Shown here piece by piece: positions 25,235-33,424 of a DNA stretch of 64,000 nt; within the stretch, counting starts at the first letter, position 1, and every line of letters begins with the position of its first letter. The notes under the pieces are model-generated. The model made no database searches, was not told the origin of the DNA, and saw only the letters and a program-made list of their open reading frames with translations. The stretch is from Synechococcus elongatus PCC 11801 (lineage in GTDB: Bacteria; Cyanobacteriota; Cyanobacteriia; Synechococcales; Synechococcaceae): the NCBI RefSeq assembly GCF_003846445.2, contig NZ_CP030139.2:558001-622000 (forward strand), read 5' to 3'. The position numbers and the translations under genes were made by a program.

Positions 25235-26254
25235 ATGATCCGTATTCGAAACCGTTGGTTCCGTTGGCTAGCGATCGCTCTTGCTACCCTTGTTGCCAGC
25301 ATTGGTATTGCAACGGTTAGCTTTGCTGCGACAGGGGTCACACCTGATCAAGTCTTGAGTGCCATTGAAGGGACATTTGGAGTCAACGTAGGGCAACGGC
25401 GCAACCACATCAAAGGGACTTGTGCTGTTGGCAATTTTGTCGCGACGGCTGAAGCCAAGACCTACTCGCGATCGCCCCTCTTCTCAGGCAAATCTATTCC
25501 CGTTGTGGCTCGTTTCTCCCTCGCAGGAGGCAATCCGAAAGCCCCTGACACTGCCAAAAATCCACGTGGCCTCGGGCTTCAGTTCCAGTTGCCGAATAAT
25601 CGCTTCTTGAACATGGCACTGATCAATACCCCTGTCTTCGGGGTCGCCAGTCCAGAGGGGTTTTATGAAAACATACTGGCAATTCGACCAGACCCTACAA
25701 CAGGAAAACCCGATCCCGAAAAGGTGAAGGCATTCCGTGAAAAGTATCCAGAGAATAAAGCTCAGGCTGCCTTTCTCGCTAGTAACAATCCTCCAACTAG
25801 TTATGCCAACACAAGCTACTTTGGTCTACACGCCTTTAAGTTCATTAATCAAACCAATCAAACCCGTCTCGTGCGTTGGCAGTTTGTCCCCCAAGATGGT
25901 GAAAAGCGACTGACGGATGCGGAACTCCAAGCGGCACCTGCCAATTTTTTGGAACAGAAACTGATTGAAAGAACGCAACAAAGTCCAGTGAAATGGGACT
26001 TCTGGATCACGCTGGGTCAGCCCGGCGATGCGGAAGATAATCCAACGATCGCCTGGCCGAGCGATCGCCAGCAGGTAAAAGTTGGAACCCTGACTTTGAC
26101 GGCTGCTTCTCCACAGCCAGGAGCCGCCTGCGAAGGAATCAACTATGATCCGCTGGTCTTAAGTGATGGAATTGAACCGACCAACGATCCGGTCTTGCAG
26201 TTCCGTTCAGGCGTTTATGCACTCTCCTATAGCAAGCGCAGCCGTGGCCTTTAA
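25235..26254 (+). CDS. Exported catalase-like haem protein (SrpA-like)
   Basis: This 339-residue protein has a Sec signal peptide (WLAIALATLVASIGIATVSFA, cleavage near residue 31) followed by a minimal catalase fold. Family marks are the RRNHIKGTCAVGNF segment with the distal-type His, NPRGLGLQFQLPNN, and near the C terminus SGVYALSYSKR with the likely proximal Tyr. The catalase-related peroxidases of this size bind haem and usually show peroxidase rather than catalase activity. SrpA, from the sulfur-regulated plasmid locus of PCC 7942, belongs to this family. It lies 65 bases after the carbonic anhydrase gene and before MgtC and ChrA. A periplasmic location is inferred from the signal peptide. 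Confidence 0.85.
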   Translation: MIRIRNRWFRWLAIALATLVASIGIATVSFAATGVTPDQVLSAIEGTFGVNVGQRRNHIKGTCAVGNFVATAEAKTYSRSPLFSGKSIPVVARFSLAGGNPKAPDTAKNPRGLGLQFQLPNNRFLNMALINTPVFGVASPEGFYENILAIRPDPTTGKPDPEKVKAFREKYPENKAQAAFLASNNPPTSYANTSYFGLHAFKFINQTNQTRLVRWQFVPQDGEKRLTDAELQAAPANFLEQKLIERTQQSPVKWDFWITLGQPGDAEDNPTIAWPSDRQQVKVGTLTLTAASPQPGAACEGINYDPLVLSDGIEPTNDPVLQFRSGVYALSYSKRSRGL

Positions 26255-26355
26255 CCACAACTCTGGCTTGATTTCAAGGCGCTTCAGAACCGGCCGATCG
26301 CGCTAGCACCCCGGAGTGAATAGCGCTCAGACAAGAGAGCCATGAGCACCTAACT

Positions 26356-26904
26356 ATGAATGTGATCTTTCTTCCTCAAGGCGACTGGCTCGGTCTCTCC
26401 TATCGGCTGCTGTTAGCGATGTTGGTAGGTGCCGTGATTGGGCTCAATCGTCAGAGAGGAGGACGACCGGCGGGAATGCGAACCTTCACTCTTGTGGCGA
26501 TGGGGTCTGCACTGTTTGTGATGGTGCCATTGCAAGCAGAAGGTGACAGCAGCTTTGCTGCGATCAATGCCCTTAGCCGAACCGTGCAGGGGGTTGCTGC
26601 AGGCGTGGGCTTTCTTGGAGCTGGACTAATTCTGCAACGCGCTCCCAAAACCAAGCGATCGGGTCGGCCTCGCGTTAGTGGCCTAACCACCGCCGCCACC
26701 ATTTGGATTACAGCTGCTTTGGGTGCTGTGATTGGCTGTGGCCTTTGGCAACTTGGCCTGATCGGAGCCTTTTTTACCTTGCTGACCCTGAGTGGCTTCA
26801 AGCGCTTACAACGAATCGCGTGGCTACGACAAAGCTGGGAACGATTGATCGCTTGGGACGCAAAGACTTTACCCGCCGATACAGAAGAAGAGGACGATGA
26901 TTAA
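26356..26904 (+). CDS. MgtC/SapB family membrane protein
   Basis: The 182-residue protein has four or five hydrophobic helices and the family signature GLNRQRGGRPAGMRTFTLVAMGSALF near residues 29-54, plus GVAAGVGFLGAGLIL. MgtC-like proteins influence magnesium limitation responses, membrane potential and ATP synthase in other bacteria; direct transport is doubtful. The acidic C-terminal tail (TEEEDDD) is polar and cytoplasmic. The ACT-like C-terminal domain of long MgtC is missing, as in the short SapB form. It follows the catalase-like gene after about 100 bases and may be co-transcribed. Confidence 0.85.
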   Translation: MNVIFLPQGDWLGLSYRLLLAMLVGAVIGLNRQRGGRPAGMRTFTLVAMGSALFVMVPLQAEGDSSFAAINALSRTVQGVAAGVGFLGAGLILQRAPKTKRSGRPRVSGLTTAATIWITAALGAVIGCGLWQLGLIGAFFTLLTLSGFKRLQRIAWLRQSWERLIAWDAKTLPADTEEEDDD

Positions 26905-27056
26905 GGTGCTCAACGATCACATTAATTAAGGTCTGTTGATTTCAAGCATGATTGCATCAAGAAATGATTGTTGCGGTTTCCTTGGAATCAATGAAATAAC
27001 CAAAAATCATCATTTAATTAGTTCTCTGACCTAGTCTTCATTCTCTTGTTCTATAA

Positions 27057-28241
27057 ATGACAGATTCTGAATCTTTCACTCATGTCCAGCCAGTATATTC
27101 GCTCAAGCAGCTGACCCAGTATTTTCTGAAGCTGGGAACACTTGGCTTTGGCGGCCCGATCGCCTTAGTTGGCTATATGCATCGGGATCTCGTGGAAGAA
27201 CGCCAATGGGTCTCTGATGCAGAGTATCAAGAAGGACTGACCCTGGCTCAAGTCGCCCCTGGTCCACTAGCAGCGCAACTATCGTTTTATTTGGGTTATG
27301 TCCACTATGGATTTCTAGGGTCAGCATTAGTTGGATTTGCCTTTGTCCTGCCTTCTTTCCTAATCGTTGTTGCACTGGGATGGGCTTACACCCTTTATGG
27401 TGGCTTAAATTGGATGCAGGCAGTGTTTTATGGCGTCGGAGCTGCTGTCATTGGCATCATTGCTATCAGTGCATATAAATTAACGCGAAAAACAGTTGGA
27501 ACAAGCTGGTTATTGTGGAGCATTTATTTGGTTAATGCTGTTACGACAATTGTGACAGAATCAGAACGAGTTGAGCTGATCTTGGGTTCTGGGGCTCTTG
27601 TTTTACTCATCAAGTTCCCACCTAAGCACTGGATTAAGCAGAACCGCTTGAATAGTTTCATCGGGTTGCCTCTGATTCCTCTCTTGGCAGCAGTACCCAC
27701 TGCGACTACAAGTTTGCTCGGTCAGATTGCACTCTTTTTTACCCAAGCAGGTGCATTTGTATTTGGCAGTGGACTCGCGATTGTTCCCTTCTTGTATGGC
27801 GGTGTAGTTAAAGACTTTGGTTGGCTCAACTCCCAGCAATTTTTAGATGCTGTTGCTGTTGCAATGATTACACCAGGACCGGTTGTCATTACAACGGGCT
27901 TTATTGGCTTTCTAGTGGCTGGATTTCCGGGGGCTTGCGTTGCAGCGATCGCAATGTTTATTCCTTGTTATCTTCTGACAGTAATTCCCGCACCCTATTT
28001 TAAAAAGCATGGGAAGAACCCTAAGATTTCTACGTTTGTGAATGGTGTTACTGTCGCAGCTACTGGGGCAATCGCAGGAGCTGTTGTTGTTCTAGGACGA
28101 CAATCTCTTCACGATCTCCCTACATTTTTGATTGGGCTCATTGCTTTAATTAGCTCATGGAAACTGGGTAAAAAGTTGCCAGAGCCTTTAATCATCGTGA
28201 TTGCAGCGATCGCAGGAGTCATTTTCTGGCCCAAGCAGTAG
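27057..28241 (+). CDS. chrA: Chromate/anion transporter ChrA (SrpC-like)
   Basis: The 394-residue polytopic protein is made of two homologous CHR domains: the first opens FLKLGTLGFGGPIALVGYMHRDLVEE with LTLAQVAPGPLAAQLSFYLGY, the second has FTQAGAFVFGSGLAIVPFLYGGVV with AVAMITPGPVVITTGFIGFLV. This is the bidomain form that effluxes chromate. In PCC 7942 the homologue SrpC is plasmid-borne and sulfur-regulated, and chromate is a sulfate analogue, so its place in a sulfur gene group makes sense. The start is the ATG at 27057 (MTDSESFTHVQ). The stop is followed by a 7-base hairpin (AGCCAAC/GTTGGCT, 28244-28265) without a T-tract. Confidence 0.9.
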   Translation: MTDSESFTHVQPVYSLKQLTQYFLKLGTLGFGGPIALVGYMHRDLVEERQWVSDAEYQEGLTLAQVAPGPLAAQLSFYLGYVHYGFLGSALVGFAFVLPSFLIVVALGWAYTLYGGLNWMQAVFYGVGAAVIGIIAISAYKLTRKTVGTSWLLWSIYLVNAVTTIVTESERVELILGSGALVLLIKFPPKHWIKQNRLNSFIGLPLIPLLAAVPTATTSLLGQIALFFTQAGAFVFGSGLAIVPFLYGGVVKDFGWLNSQQFLDAVAVAMITPGPVVITTGFIGFLVAGFPGACVAAIAMFIPCYLLTVIPAPYFKKHGKNPKISTFVNGVTVAATGAIAGAVVVLGRQSLHDLPTFLIGLIALISSWKLGKKLPEPLIIVIAAIAGVIFWPKQ

Positions 28242-28327
28242 TCAGCCAACTAACTTCGGTTGGCTACCCTATATGAATCATCCCAAATGCACCGTTTTGT
28301 AACCCAGAGGGCAGGCTAATCCAAGCC

Positions 28328-28352
28328 AAAACCATTACTGTCAGTAGGTTTT
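28328..28352. promoter_or_regulatory. Hairpin just upstream of the cysteine synthase gene
   Basis: AAAACC and GGTTTT arms plus an inner TACT/AGTA pairing around a GTC loop form an almost continuous hairpin 13 bases before the ATG. It could be an operator or an RNA element affecting translation. Confidence 0.4.
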
Positions 28353-28364
28353 AAGCCAAGAGTA

Positions 28365-29354
28365 ATGCCGCAAATTCTCAATCGACTAACGGAATGGATC
28401 GGCAATACCCCGCTGGTACGCCTCCAAGAGACAGCTCAGCAATATGGGGCGATCGCGGAAGTGCTGCTCAAGTTGGAATATTTGAATCCGCTGGGAAGTG
28501 TCAAAGATCGCACAGCTTTTAACTTGATCCAGTCGGCGCGATCGCAGGGACTGATTACCGCTGGAACTACCCTGATCGAACCCACCACCGGCAACACCGG
28601 AATTGGTTTGGCTTTTGCAGCGGCGGCTGAACAGTTGCGGCTGATTCTCGTCATGCCCGATCGCGTCAGTGCTGAGCGGATCCGCTTGGCCAAACTGCTT
28701 GGGGCAAAAGTCGTTCTCACCCCTGCGGCGGAAGCGATGCTCGGCTGTATTGCCAAAGCGCAAGCCTTGCAACAGGAAATTCCAGACAGTGTGATTCTGC
28801 AACAGTTTCAAAATCCGGCGAATCCCAGCATTCATCAAGCAACCACAGGGCCAGAAATTTGGCGCGATACCGAAGGTGAGGTCGATATTGTCGTGGCAGG
28901 TGTCGGGACGGGTGGAACCCTAATGGGCATTTCCCGCTACCTCAAGCCCTTGAGACCCAGCTTGCAAAGCATTGCCGTTCAACCGGCGCGATCGCCCGTT
29001 CTCTCTGGTGGGGTGGCCGGATCGCATCAGCTGACTGGAATGGGCCCTAATTTTGTTTCCCCCTTAGTCGACCACAGTCTCATTGATGAAGTCCTCTCGG
29101 CCTACGAAGAGGATGCGATCGCAGTGATTCGCACCTGTGCTGCCCGCGAAGGCATTCCCCTCGGCATCTCCAGTGGAGCCATTGTTTGGGCTGCATTACA
29201 GGTTGCCAAACGCCCAGAAAATGCGGGGAAGCGCATCGTAGCGGTCTGTCCTTCCGGCAGTGAACGCTATCTCTCCAGCACATTGCTTGCCGACATCAAC
29301 CTTGAGAGCGATGACATTTCTGATTGGGTCGCGATCGCCCAAAGTCAGGCATGA
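28365..29354 (+). CDS. Cysteine synthase (O-acetylserine sulfhydrylase), SrpG-like
   Basis: This 329-residue PLP enzyme makes cysteine from O-acetylserine and sulfide. The Schiff-base lysine is K47 in LGSVKDRTAF; the substrate loop TTGNTGIGLAFAAAAE and the phosphate-binding GVGTGGTLMG are intact. The N-terminal IGNTPLVRL motif is standard. It belongs to the CysK/CysM family; the plasmid-encoded, sulfur-regulated SrpG of PCC 7942 is the same kind of enzyme and of similar length. Its stop overlaps the ATG of the gamma-glutamyltransferase gene (ATGA), implying translational coupling of cysteine synthesis and glutathione breakdown. No partner serine acetyltransferase is visible here. Confidence 0.92.
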   Translation: MPQILNRLTEWIGNTPLVRLQETAQQYGAIAEVLLKLEYLNPLGSVKDRTAFNLIQSARSQGLITAGTTLIEPTTGNTGIGLAFAAAAEQLRLILVMPDRVSAERIRLAKLLGAKVVLTPAAEAMLGCIAKAQALQQEIPDSVILQQFQNPANPSIHQATTGPEIWRDTEGEVDIVVAGVGTGGTLMGISRYLKPLRPSLQSIAVQPARSPVLSGGVAGSHQLTGMGPNFVSPLVDHSLIDEVLSAYEEDAIAVIRTCAAREGIPLGISSGAIVWAALQVAKRPENAGKRIVAVCPSGSERYLSSTLLADINLESDDISDWVAIAQSQA

Positions 29355-30877
29355 CTTCTGTTGCGAGGCGGCTGGGGCGCAGCCCTATCTATGCCCAGAA
29401 TGTGGTTGCCACCTCGCATCCACTCGCGACTGCTGCAGGCATTGAAGCGCTGCGTGCTGGTGGTAATGCCATTGATGCCGCGATCGCAGCGGCCATTACC
29501 CTCACGGTTGTCGAACCGACAGGAAACGGTGTTGGTGGCGACACCTTTGCCCAAATCTGGACGGGCGATCGCCTCTATGGCTTGAATGCGTCCGGGCGAT
29601 CGCCCAAGGCTTGGACCCCGGAACGGTTTGCACACTTACCGCAGATGCCCCAGCAGGGATGGGAGAGCGTCACGGTGCCCGGAGCCGTTTCTGCGTGGGT
29701 CGCACTCTCCGATCGCTGGGGACAGCTCCCGTTCGCCCAACTGTTCCAAGAAGCCATTCGCCACGCAGAAGAAGGGTTTGCGATCGCCCCTCAAGTGGCC
29801 TACTGGTGGCGTTTCTATGCCCCAGAGACCGCCCCAACCGTCGGAGAATGGCAGCGCAATCCAGAACTTGCCCAGAGTCTCCGCCAAATTGCTGAGAGTC
29901 ATGGCGAGGCGTTTTATCGCGGGGATCTGGCTCGGAAAATAATCGCAGCGGCTCAGGCAGCCGGTGGCGGACAAACCCTCGCAGATTGGGCCGAGCATCA
30001 AGTGGAATGGGTGGAACCTCTTTCGGTCAGCTACAGCGGGGCAGAGGTCTGGGCCTTGCCACCCAACAGCCAAGGCATAATTACGCCGATTGCCTTGGAA
30101 CTGCTCAAGCGTTGGCGCGGACCAGAAGCCGCGAGTGAAAGCGGCACGAATCAACATCGGCTGCTGGAAGTGGTGCGAGCTGCCCTCGATCTGGGCTATC
30201 GCGAACTCGGGGATCTAGATTGGATGCCTCTGACGCCAGCTGAACTGCTCCATCCCCGACGACTCGATCGCCTCGCCGCCACCCTCAGTCCCAAAGTGGC
30301 AGCAACCTATGCGACTCAAAGCACTCCGACGGGCGGCACTGTCTACCTCTGCACTGCCGATGCTCAGGGGCGAATGGTGTCCTTGATTCAGTCCAACTAT
30401 CAGGGATTTGGGGCGCGGGTCGAGGTCCCGGGCACAGGGCTGACTTTCAATAATCGTGGGGCTTGCTTTGTTCTCACCCCCGGACATCCCAATCAGGTGG
30501 GGCCCCAGAAACGACCCTTTCATACCTTGACGCCGGGTTTTTTGACGCGGAATGGTCAAGCCCTCGCCGCCTTTGGCGTTATGGGCGGGCCGCTCCAAGC
30601 TCAGGCACAGGTGCAGCTCCTGCATCGCCTTTTAGATCGCGGCGAGAATGTCCAAGCGGCGATCGAAGCCCCTCGCTGGGAAGCCCAAACCAACGGCACC
30701 GTGCGGATTGAACCCGGGTTCCCGTCAGCAACCTATGCCAGCTTGACTCGTCGCGGTCATCGCCTAGAGCGGCAGCCAGAACCCAGACTGGGTGGTGGAC
30801 AAATCATTTGGCGACAGCCCCGAGGCTATGTCGCCGCTTCCGATCCGCGTAAGGATGGCCAGGCCTCAGGCTTCTAG
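29351..30877 (+). CDS. Gamma-glutamyltransferase family protein (Ntn hydrolase)
   Basis: This 508-residue protein is related to gamma-glutamyltranspeptidases, which cleave the gamma-glutamyl bond of glutathione and similar compounds after self-processing at an internal threonine. The N-terminal part has VVATSHPLATAAGIEALRAGGNAIDAA and PTGNGVGGDTFA; the expected processing site is the Thr in TGGTVYLCTADAQGRM (around 328), followed by SNYQGFGARVEVPGTG. The THxS form of classical Ggt is absent, as in the YwrD-like subgroup. No signal peptide is visible, so a cytoplasmic role is likelier than the periplasmic one of E. coli Ggt. The ATG overlaps the cysteine synthase stop; a TTG at 29324 is rejected. 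Confidence 0.87.
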   Translation: MTSVARRLGRSPIYAQNVVATSHPLATAAGIEALRAGGNAIDAAIAAAITLTVVEPTGNGVGGDTFAQIWTGDRLYGLNASGRSPKAWTPERFAHLPQMPQQGWESVTVPGAVSAWVALSDRWGQLPFAQLFQEAIRHAEEGFAIAPQVAYWWRFYAPETAPTVGEWQRNPELAQSLRQIAESHGEAFYRGDLARKIIAAAQAAGGGQTLADWAEHQVEWVEPLSVSYSGAEVWALPPNSQGIITPIALELLKRWRGPEAASESGTNQHRLLEVVRAALDLGYRELGDLDWMPLTPAELLHPRRLDRLAATLSPKVAATYATQSTPTGGTVYLCTADAQGRMVSLIQSNYQGFGARVEVPGTGLTFNNRGACFVLTPGHPNQVGPQKRPFHTLTPGFLTRNGQALAAFGVMGGPLQAQAQVQLLHRLLDRGENVQAAIEAPRWEAQTNGTVRIEPGFPSATYASLTRRGHRLERQPEPRLGGGQIIWRQPRGYVAASDPRKDGQASGF

Positions 30878-31005
30878 AACAGGGACTTGTATGGCGAGAT
30901 AGAAGTTGCGATCGCCTGCAGGTCTTTGTGCACACCCAAGGACGCACAGTGATTCCAAGATTTGCGCGATCGCAGAGGAGCGAAATGTGACCAAGGCACA
31001 GCATA

Positions 31006-31044
31006 ATACTACTGCTTGACGGTAGTAACGTAGCGCAGTAGTAT
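31006..31044 (+). promoter_or_regulatory. Promoter and operator candidate of the higBA pair
   Basis: TTGACG (31016-31021) and TAGTAT (31039-31044) are spaced by 17 bases, a good sigma-70 match. A perfect 9-base inverted repeat (ATACTACTG 31006-31014, CAGTAGTAT 31036-31044) brackets the promoter and covers the -10 box, as expected for autorepression by the antitoxin. The toxin GTG starts only two bases after the -10 box, so transcription from here would begin inside the coding frame. Confidence 0.55.
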
Positions 31045-31045
31045 C

Positions 31046-31330
31046 GTGATCATCGGCTTCAGCTCCAACGAAACTAAGCTCATCTTTGAGGGTTTTAAGT
31101 CTCGCGATTACCCGCCAGATATTCAAAGAGCTGCCTTGCGTAAGCTGCTACTGATCGACGCAGCAACATCCGTCAATGATTTACGGGTCCCCCCTGGCCA
31201 CCGGCTAGAAAAACTCGCAGGCGATCGCAAGGGGCAATACAGCATTCGGATCAACGATCAATGGCGAATCTGCTTTGTTTGGACCGCTGAGAATAATGCC
31301 GACCAAGTTGAAATCGTAGACTACCACTGA
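31046..31330 (+). CDS. higB: HigB-type toxin (RelE superfamily mRNA interferase)
   Basis: The 94-residue protein is a HigB toxin of the plasmid-maintenance killer family, which cleaves translated mRNA at the ribosome. It shows the family's RLEKLAGDRKGQYSIRINDQWRICFVW core and ends in EIVDYH. The start is GTG 31046; no later Met gives a full fold. It is complete and precedes the antitoxin by 11 bases, the reversed toxin-first order typical of higBA. It stands at the left edge of a patch of damaged and possibly transferred genes. Confidence 0.9.
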   Translation: MIIGFSSNETKLIFEGFKSRDYPPDIQRAALRKLLLIDAATSVNDLRVPPGHRLEKLAGDRKGQYSIRINDQWRICFVWTAENNADQVEIVDYH

Positions 31331-31341
31331 GCTAACTGGTC

Positions 31342-31644
31342 ATGGACGAAAATCGACTGCCTAACATTCATCCCGGAGAAATTCTGAGGCTAGACTTTCT
31401 CGAGCCTTTGGAAATCACGCCCTATCGCCTCAGTAAGGCTATTGGGGTTCCGCAGACCCGCATTAGTGAAATTCTGGCTGAGAAGCGCAGCATCACTGCA
31501 GACACAGCCCTGCGCTTATCCAAGTACTTCGGCAATAGCCCTCAATTTTGGATGAACTTGCAAGCCCAATACGATTTACGTCAGGCTCAAGTAGAGAATC
31601 CAGAAGCTTACGCGCACATTCCCGCCCTTCAACTGACTCATTGA
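31342..31644 (+). CDS. higA: HigA-type antitoxin (XRE family)
   Basis: The 100-residue antitoxin has the HigA opening (LPNIHPGEILRLDFLEPLEITPYRLS), a helix-turn-helix (AIGVPQTRISEILAEKRSITADTALRLSKYFG) and the FWMNLQAQYDLR end. It binds and neutralises HigB and represses the operon promoter. The frame is intact and of normal length. The ATG lies 11 bases after the higB stop. Confidence 0.92.
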   Translation: MDENRLPNIHPGEILRLDFLEPLEITPYRLSKAIGVPQTRISEILAEKRSITADTALRLSKYFGNSPQFWMNLQAQYDLRQAQVENPEAYAHIPALQLTH

Positions 31645-31702
31645 TGCAAGGTTAATTGCAGCCCATCAAGAGTGATGCTGAGGCTTGAGCCTATCTTCTT
31701 GG

Positions 31703-31734
31703 CTCTGCGGTGTTTTTGGGATGGGGCGATCGCC
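31703..31734 (+). repeat. Left copy of a 32-base direct repeat
   Basis: CTCTGCGGTGTTTTTGGGAT followed by GGGGCGATCGCC. A copy with 29 of 32 identical bases lies at 34281-34312 in the same orientation, with a few more matching bases to the left of both. The two flank the accessory patch containing the acetamidase gene. Confidence 0.55.
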
Positions 31735-31952
31735 TTAAGCAACTCATGCCAGTGGGTTCATCGATGAGGTTGAGGACGTTCAACCGCGATCGCTTCGGGC
31801 GGTTGATCGCGGAGGTGTTTTACCAAGGAAAGAATGTGAGCCTTCAGATGGTCAGAGAAGGTCAGGCGGTGGTGTACCGGCAGTATCTAATCGGATGCGA
31901 TCGCAATGCTTATTTGTCTGCGGAGTTAGAAGCAAAGGCGATCGAGTTTTAG
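31710..31952 (+). pseudogene. Thermonuclease (SNase-like) fragment
   Basis: About 70 residues match the middle of cyanobacterial staphylococcal-nuclease-like proteins: DRLKQLMPVGSSMRLRTFNRDRFGRLIAEVFYQGKNVSLQMVREGQAVVYRQYL. The N-terminal third, with the catalytic Asp/Arg/Glu cluster, and the C-terminal tryptophan-rich end are missing, so it should be inactive. The frame begins without a ribosome binding site, immediately at the direct repeat at 31703. It is a remnant of a secreted nuclease gene. Confidence 0.75.
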
Positions 31953-32104
31953 GGGTGCGATCGGCCGCATGAGGCAACCTAGGCGGACAGCCAACAGGCT
32001 CTGATTGTCAGAACCAAAACGCGAACGTAATAAAGGCTACACATTCGCAAGAACCCTTAACAAATAATTCCCCATGTTTTCGGTTTGTTTATTGGTTTTC
32101 ATCT
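31953..32104. other. Intergenic, left boundary of HIP1-free segment
   Basis: No gene is seen. The last GCGATCGC before the acetamidase segment is at 31897-31904 and the next is at 34074-34081, so base composition changes about here. Confidence 0.35.
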
Positions 32105-33424
32105 GTGGCAAAACGTCGTGATTTTTTGTTGGGTGCTGCTGCGACGGCGGCTGCCGCGGCTGTGCTGCGTCCCTCTAAGGGCAAGGCCCAGACGAAGCGT
32201 GAGGAAATGATCGCGCTGAAGGAGGGCTTTGTGGGCCAGTATCAGGGGGGCGTCTATCTCCTGCCTGCTACGGATGAAACTGTGCAGTGGGGCTGGTTCA
32301 ACAATGCCGAAACGCCCCGCGCCCGTATTAAGTCGGGGGATACCATCATCCTCGAAACGATGATGGCCTCCCAAAACCAAGTGCTTCCTGGCGTTTCCAT
32401 TGAGGAAATCACTCGCCTGCGGGTCGATAATCCTGGCCGTGGCCCTCACACCATTACTGGGCCTGTATTTATTGAAGGGGCCGAGCCGGGCGACGTTCTA
32501 AAGGTAAAAATTAACCGGATTGTTCCCCGCACCTACGGCTGCAACTGGAACCTGCCGGGTGAGTTGGGTTTGGGTCAATTTCCCAAGCTTTTCCCCGAAC
32601 CTCAGGCCAAGTATTTTTACTTGGATATGGCTCGCGGCAAGACCGAATTCCTACCCGGTATCGAGCTACCGGTGCGGCCCTTCCCCGGCATTTTGGGCGT
32701 AGCCCGCGCCGAGAGCGGCCAGTACAGCACCGTTCCTCCTGGCCCCTTTGGCGGCAACATGGACTGCCGGGAAATGGTAGAAGGCACAACGGTTTATCTG
32801 CCTGTATTTGTGGAAGGGGCACTGCTATGGTCGGGTGACTCCCACGCGGTGCAGGGCAACGGCGAAATCAACCTGACGGCGGTAGAGTCGGCCTTCAACG
32901 AACTCAACCTCACGGTAGAGGTCATCAAGAAGAAGCCCCTGTCTTGGCCCCGAATTGAATCCGACACCCACTGGATGACTGTGGGCTACGACCGCGACAT
33001 GAACAAGGCCATCCGCATTATGGAAGAGGAAACGATCAAGTTTCTGGCGGAATGGAAGGGCCTGAACAGCAGCGATGCCCGCCGCTACATGGCCACCTAT
33101 GGCGATATTCGGGTAGCCGAAGTCGTTAATCAGCTCAAGGGTGTGTATTGCATGCTGTCTAAAACCGACGGTCCCGCCATGGCTGCGCTGCCGATGAAGG
33201 ATACCCGCACGGATTTCGTTACCCATGCGGTCAACGCCGACGCTATGGAAGCCATGAACCAGGCGGCGCTAACGCTCGTTAATCGCATCAAAGATGAAAA
33301 GAGGCTAACGGCGCTGGACGCCTACTCCCTAGCGAGCTTGGCGCTGGATGCCCGTATTGGCCGTATGGAAGCGGGGGCTTACCATATCCACTGCCTCATG
33401 CCCAAATCTACTTGGGTGTCCTAG
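32105..33424 (+). CDS. Tat-exported acetamidase/formamidase family protein
   Basis: The 439-residue protein has a twin-arginine signal (KRRDFL at residues 3-8, then an alanine-rich helix ending near KAQ, residue 29), followed by an FmdA/AmdA acetamidase-formamidase domain. Family marks are PETVQWGW-like ETVQWGWFNN, GPHTITGPVFIEGAEPGDVLKVKI, FGGNMDCREMVEGTTVYLPVFVEGALLWSGDSHAVQGNGE. These enzymes hydrolyse formamide or short amides to ammonia and acid; export of one to the periplasm is less common. The start is GTG. The gene contains no HIP1 site in a genome rich in it and uses codons such as GGC and GCC differently from its neighbours, which supports horizontal acquisition. It has no operon partner. 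Confidence 0.88.
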   Translation: MAKRRDFLLGAAATAAAAAVLRPSKGKAQTKREEMIALKEGFVGQYQGGVYLLPATDETVQWGWFNNAETPRARIKSGDTIILETMMASQNQVLPGVSIEEITRLRVDNPGRGPHTITGPVFIEGAEPGDVLKVKINRIVPRTYGCNWNLPGELGLGQFPKLFPEPQAKYFYLDMARGKTEFLPGIELPVRPFPGILGVARAESGQYSTVPPGPFGGNMDCREMVEGTTVYLPVFVEGALLWSGDSHAVQGNGEINLTAVESAFNELNLTVEVIKKKPLSWPRIESDTHWMTVGYDRDMNKAIRIMEEETIKFLAEWKGLNSSDARRYMATYGDIRVAEVVNQLKGVYCMLSKTDGPAMAALPMKDTRTDFVTHAVNADAMEAMNQAALTLVNRIKDEKRLTALDAYSLASLALDARIGRMEAGAYHIHCLMPKSTWVS

